Shown here: positions 61,928-64,000 of the stretch, one piece after another | Numbering within the stretch: position 1 is the stretch's first letter | Layout of the letters: the number at the start of each line of letters is the position of its first letter | Assembly: GCA_033283175.1 (NCBI GenBank) | Contig: JAWMQM010000002.1 | Coordinates: forward strand, 1,178,001-1,242,000 | Direction of reading: 5' to 3' | Origin: Pseudomaricurvus sp033283175 | GTDB taxonomy: Bacteria; Pseudomonadota; Gammaproteobacteria; Pseudomonadales; Cellvibrionaceae | DNA: 64,000 nucleotides | Notes under the pieces: generated by a model | Told to the model about the DNA's origin: nothing | Databases searched by the model: none | The model's input: the letters and a program-made list of their open reading frames with translations, nothing else | Made by a program: the position numbers and the translations under genes

Positions 61928-62797
61928 ATGTCCAAAACACCTCCCGGCGTCAAACGCGTTGTCGCCGTGCTCAATTTTTTTGCCGAACACCCGGGCCAGT
62001 CGTTTAACTTTACCGATATTGTGAAAGCCCTAGATCTGGGACGGGCCACTTGCCACTCGCTGCTGGCCGGGCTGGTTGAAGCGCAATACCTCTATCGCAA
62101 CACGGACAAGACCTACGTCATCGGCCCGGCGCTGGCCGCCGTCGGTCGCATCGCCAGCGAACAGTTCTCTCCCCAGCAAGTTGCGCAGCCGGAACTGCGG
62201 GATCTCTCTGACGAATGCCGTGCAGTCGCATCAGCGGTTTACCGCGATCAGGGCATGGCTGTCATTAAACTCAGGGCGGGCTCCGGGTCACATCTGGGCT
62301 GGACGATACCCCAAGGGTCTTCGCTGCCTCTGCGCGCACCTTTCGCCGGTGCTTTTTTTGCGGCCTCCAAACCCTACGACATTGATAAGTGGCTGGACCA
62401 GCTCTCGCCGAAGCCCTCCGAGCAGGAGCGTGACGAACTGCTGACGAGCATCGGATTCACCAAAGAGCACGGCTACACCTTTGGCGTCGTCAATCGTGAT
62501 GTAAAAACCGATCTGAAAGCACCGGAAGCGGCGTTTATCGGCGAGCAATCTGAATACCCCATCATGATTTCACACGAGCTCGATACCGAGGCCACTTACC
62601 ATCTGGCCTTTATCACCTCTCCGGTCTTTAACCTGAACCATGAAGTGGAGTTTGTCCTCAACCTGTCGGGCTTCAAGAACGCCCGCTCCGGCGCCGAAGT
62701 CGCGGAGATGGGTGCCAGGCTGCGTGATGCCGCAGAGCGCATTACTTACTACATCAATGGACGACGCGATCCCTACCCGTTCCCGGCCAAGGCCTGA
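61928..62797 (+). CDS. IclR-family transcriptional regulator
   Basis: This 289-residue protein has an IclR winged helix-turn-helix at residues 5-65 (VKRVVAVLNFFAEHPGQSFN, TDIVKALDLGRATCHSLLAGL) and a C-terminal IclR effector-binding domain (about 80-270). IclR proteins often regulate the catabolic genes next to them and respond to a pathway intermediate. Translation is taken from the ATG at 61928; a TTG at 61868 would add 20 residues. Its only nearby SD-like signal is weak, and an ATG at 61893 with good AAAAGGACT support is out of frame. It is the probable owner of the palindromes throughout 53.5-63.1 kb. Confidence 0.88.
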   Translation: MSKTPPGVKRVVAVLNFFAEHPGQSFNFTDIVKALDLGRATCHSLLAGLVEAQYLYRNTDKTYVIGPALAAVGRIASEQFSPQQVAQPELRDLSDECRAVASAVYRDQGMAVIKLRAGSGSHLGWTIPQGSSLPLRAPFAGAFFAASKPYDIDKWLDQLSPKPSEQERDELLTSIGFTKEHGYTFGVVNRDVKTDLKAPEAAFIGEQSEYPIMISHELDTEATYHLAFITSPVFNLNHEVEFVLNLSGFKNARSGAEVAEMGARLRDAAERITYYINGRRDPYPFPAKA

Positions 62798-62801
62798 TCT
62801 A

Positions 62802-62830
62802 CAGAAGGCCTGCGCCCTGCGGGCCTTCTG
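62802..62830 (+). terminator. Intrinsic terminator of the IclR gene
   Basis: CAGAAGGCC (62802-62810) pairs with GGCCTTCTG (62822-62830), followed by pyrimidine-rich CTCCTCTCCCCTTCC. It lies 5 nt past the iclR stop codon. The tail is not a pure T-tract. Confidence 0.55.
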
Positions 62831-63067
62831 CTCCTCTCCCCTTCCTTTCTTTTCTGTAGCTGCGTCACCGCCTGAGTGCGGTGCACCCGCATCGCCCCCT
62901 CTCGCGCCTGACACGCCGGGGTAACCCCTCAACGCCACCCACCACCTGCAACACCAGGAGAGCGCTGCACGCAGCGCCTTTTTCCTGCCCGCCTGCTGAC
63001 TTTTCCTCGCTCTCCGCATTGACAGGAGCCGCCCCAGACCTTATAAATATCACAATAAAGAAAAATA

Positions 63068-63083
63068 GTTCCAAATAGAGAAC
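63068..63083. promoter_or_regulatory. Catabolic-regulon operator overlapping the ALDH ribosome-binding region (F)
   Basis: GTTCCAAATAGAGAAC is the fullest GTTC-N8-GAAC match in the set (reverse complement GTTCTCTATTTGGAAC). It ends 3 nt before the aldehyde dehydrogenase ATG, so a bound repressor would block transcription or, at RNA level, the region where the ribosome loads. Confidence 0.68.
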
Positions 63084-63086
63084 ATT

Positions 63087-64000
63087 ATGGCTAATCAATT
63101 TGAATACAGCGGTTTCATCGACAATCAATTCATCACTGGCGAAGGCGCCGCCTTTGACATTGAAAACCCCTCGTCCGGCAGCGTGTTCGCACGCCTCAAA
63201 GGCCTCTCGGTTGCACAAACACGGGACGCCATCGCGGCGGCCCGTCGCGCCTTTGATTGCGGCGACTGGGCTACCCAGCCCGCCATCCAGCGCATTGCCT
63301 TGCTGCGACGTTTTATCGAGTGCCTGCAGGCCAACAGTCAGGAGCTGTCACATCTGGTGATGCAGGAGACCGGCTGCCCCGGGCACACCGGGGTCATGCA
63401 CGCACAGGTAAACACGCCGCTCAAGCAGGCGACTGACATTCTGGAGCTGTACCGCTCCCTGCCCGAGCTCGAAGAAAACCCTCTGCCGCTGCACGAACGC
63501 GTCACGCCCATGGGACAGTCGGTACAGAGCCTGCGCCGCTATACCCCGGTCGGTGTAGTCGCAGCGGTGGCCGCCTACAACATGCCGTTTTACACGGCGC
63601 TGTGGAAAGTGTTGCCAGCGCTGGTGGCGGGCAACACTGTGGTGCTGCGCCCCAACCCCCTGACACCGCTAAGCGCTATGGCCTTTGCCCAGGCAGCGCT
63701 TGACGCCGGGCTGCCGGCCGGGGTCCTCAACGTGGTTATCGAAGCGGGCGCCGACGGCGCTCAACTGCTGACCACGGAGCCTGCGGTCGACATGGTTGCC
63801 TTTACCGGTTCCAGCCACGTAGGCAGCCAGGTAATGGCGCAATCGGCGGCCACCATGAAACGTCTGCAACTGGAACTGGGGGGCAAATCTGCCCAGATTT
63901 TCCTCCCAAGTGCCATCGACAAGGCTGTCATCGCACCACTGGCCGTGTGTGCCGCTCACGCTGGACAAGGTTGTGCACTGGGAACACGAATTTTTGTACC
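63087..64000 (+). CDS. Aldehyde dehydrogenase (partial, cut by window end)
   Basis: The first 304 residues of an NAD(P)-dependent aldehyde dehydrogenase are present; the frame is open to the last base. Visible landmarks are the Rossmann domain with VVAAVAAYNMPFYTALWKVL, the FTGSSHVGSQ turn, the catalytic-domain LELGGKSAQ glutamate, and the nucleophile in HAGQGCALGTR (Cys near residue 294). The remaining C-terminal part lies beyond the window. It would oxidise an aldehyde made by the P450/aldolase steps to an acid. The ATG at 63087 is directly preceded by the palindromic operator. Confidence 0.92.
   Translation, partial: MANQFEYSGFIDNQFITGEGAAFDIENPSSGSVFARLKGLSVAQTRDAIAAARRAFDCGDWATQPAIQRIALLRRFIECLQANSQELSHLVMQETGCPGHTGVMHAQVNTPLKQATDILELYRSLPELEENPLPLHERVTPMGQSVQSLRRYTPVGVVAAVAAYNMPFYTALWKVLPALVAGNTVVLRPNPLTPLSAMAFAQAALDAGLPAGVLNVVIEAGADGAQLLTTEPAVDMVAFTGSSHVGSQVMAQSAATMKRLQLELGGKSAQIFLPSAIDKAVIAPLAVCAAHAGQGCALGTRIFV

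Noticed and set aside
1..64000. CRISPR array
   Set aside because: The repeats seen are extragenic palindromes or tandem units of 173 bp; no regularly spaced 25-40-bp repeat with unique spacers and no cas gene was found.

Overview
The window looks like a chromosomal segment of a marine-type gammaproteobacterium, with a Cellvibrionales-like flavour. The evidence is a GC-rich coding style, an Entner-Doudoroff (ED) operon with divergent hexR, an OxyR with the classical cysteine pair, DusC, ExbB/ExbD/TonB machinery and a tRNA-Arg(ACG) remnant of enterobacterial-type sequence. This placement is inferred from gene content only; no 16S rRNA gene is present.

Layout. (1) 0.2-6.4 kb: dusC, an inverted-repeat-bounded non-coding element, then a small sugar/glycan-modification group: a hexapeptide acetyltransferase, a SAM methyltransferase, and an overlapping minus-strand operon of GT4 glycosyltransferase, methyltransferase and a toroid (prenyltransferase-like) protein. 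(2) 6.4-7.4 kb: a repeat-rich intergenic region with three minus-strand terminators and a candidate 36-codon gene. (3) 7.4-16.9 kb: central carbon metabolism, zwf-pgl-edd-eda-pyk on the minus strand and hexR divergent from it with two HexR boxes between them, then oxyR and an unknown exported protein. (4) 17-34.6 kb: two giant, 4-nt-overlapping surface genes, a 4127-residue DUF11-repeat protein and a 1736-residue protein with three OmpA-like domains and a probable outer-membrane barrel. (5) 35.2-35.9 kb: a tandem array of a 104-bp dispersed palindromic repeat. (6) 35.9-45.8 kb: a minus-strand operon for a Ton-like envelope machine (exported protein, two large TPR proteins, a small TPR lipoprotein, a small exported protein, ExbB, two ExbDs and a TonB/AgmX-like transducer). 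(7) 46-48 kb: a boundary region with a 5'-truncated DUF2939 gene and the 3' 45 nt of tRNA-Arg(ACG) still joined to its terminator, which is the signature of an integration site. (8) 48-64 kb: a catabolic block that probably belongs to an island extending past the right edge. It holds MFS transporter, esterase, protein phosphatase, rubredoxin and P450 on one strand, and amidohydrolase, CoA-transferase and cupin on the other. It continues with a DUF35/thiolase-like pair, an EthD-like protein, an APH-type kinase, an MDR reductase, an IclR regulator and an aldehyde dehydrogenase cut by the window edge.

How the parts work together. The ED block converts glucose-6-phosphate to pyruvate under HexR control. 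The giant DUF11 and OmpA/barrel proteins look like a translationally coupled cell-surface assembly, and the neighbouring ExbB-ExbD-ExbD-TonB plus TPR proteins could power or assemble an envelope-spanning complex; a link between the two is only inferred from proximity. In the catabolic block, a palindrome close to GTTC-N8-GAAC (best form GTTCTTTATTTAGAAT) recurs in every regulatory region but not, as far as I could see, within the genes. I propose it is the operator of the IclR regulator encoded at 61.9 kb, which would make the whole block one regulon. The thiolase-like protein lacks the usual nucleophilic Cys and is paired with a DUF35 protein, as in the Ltp2-type retro-aldolases of steroid side-chain degradation. 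A steroid- or terpenoid-like carboxylic acid is therefore a reasonable, unproven substrate class.
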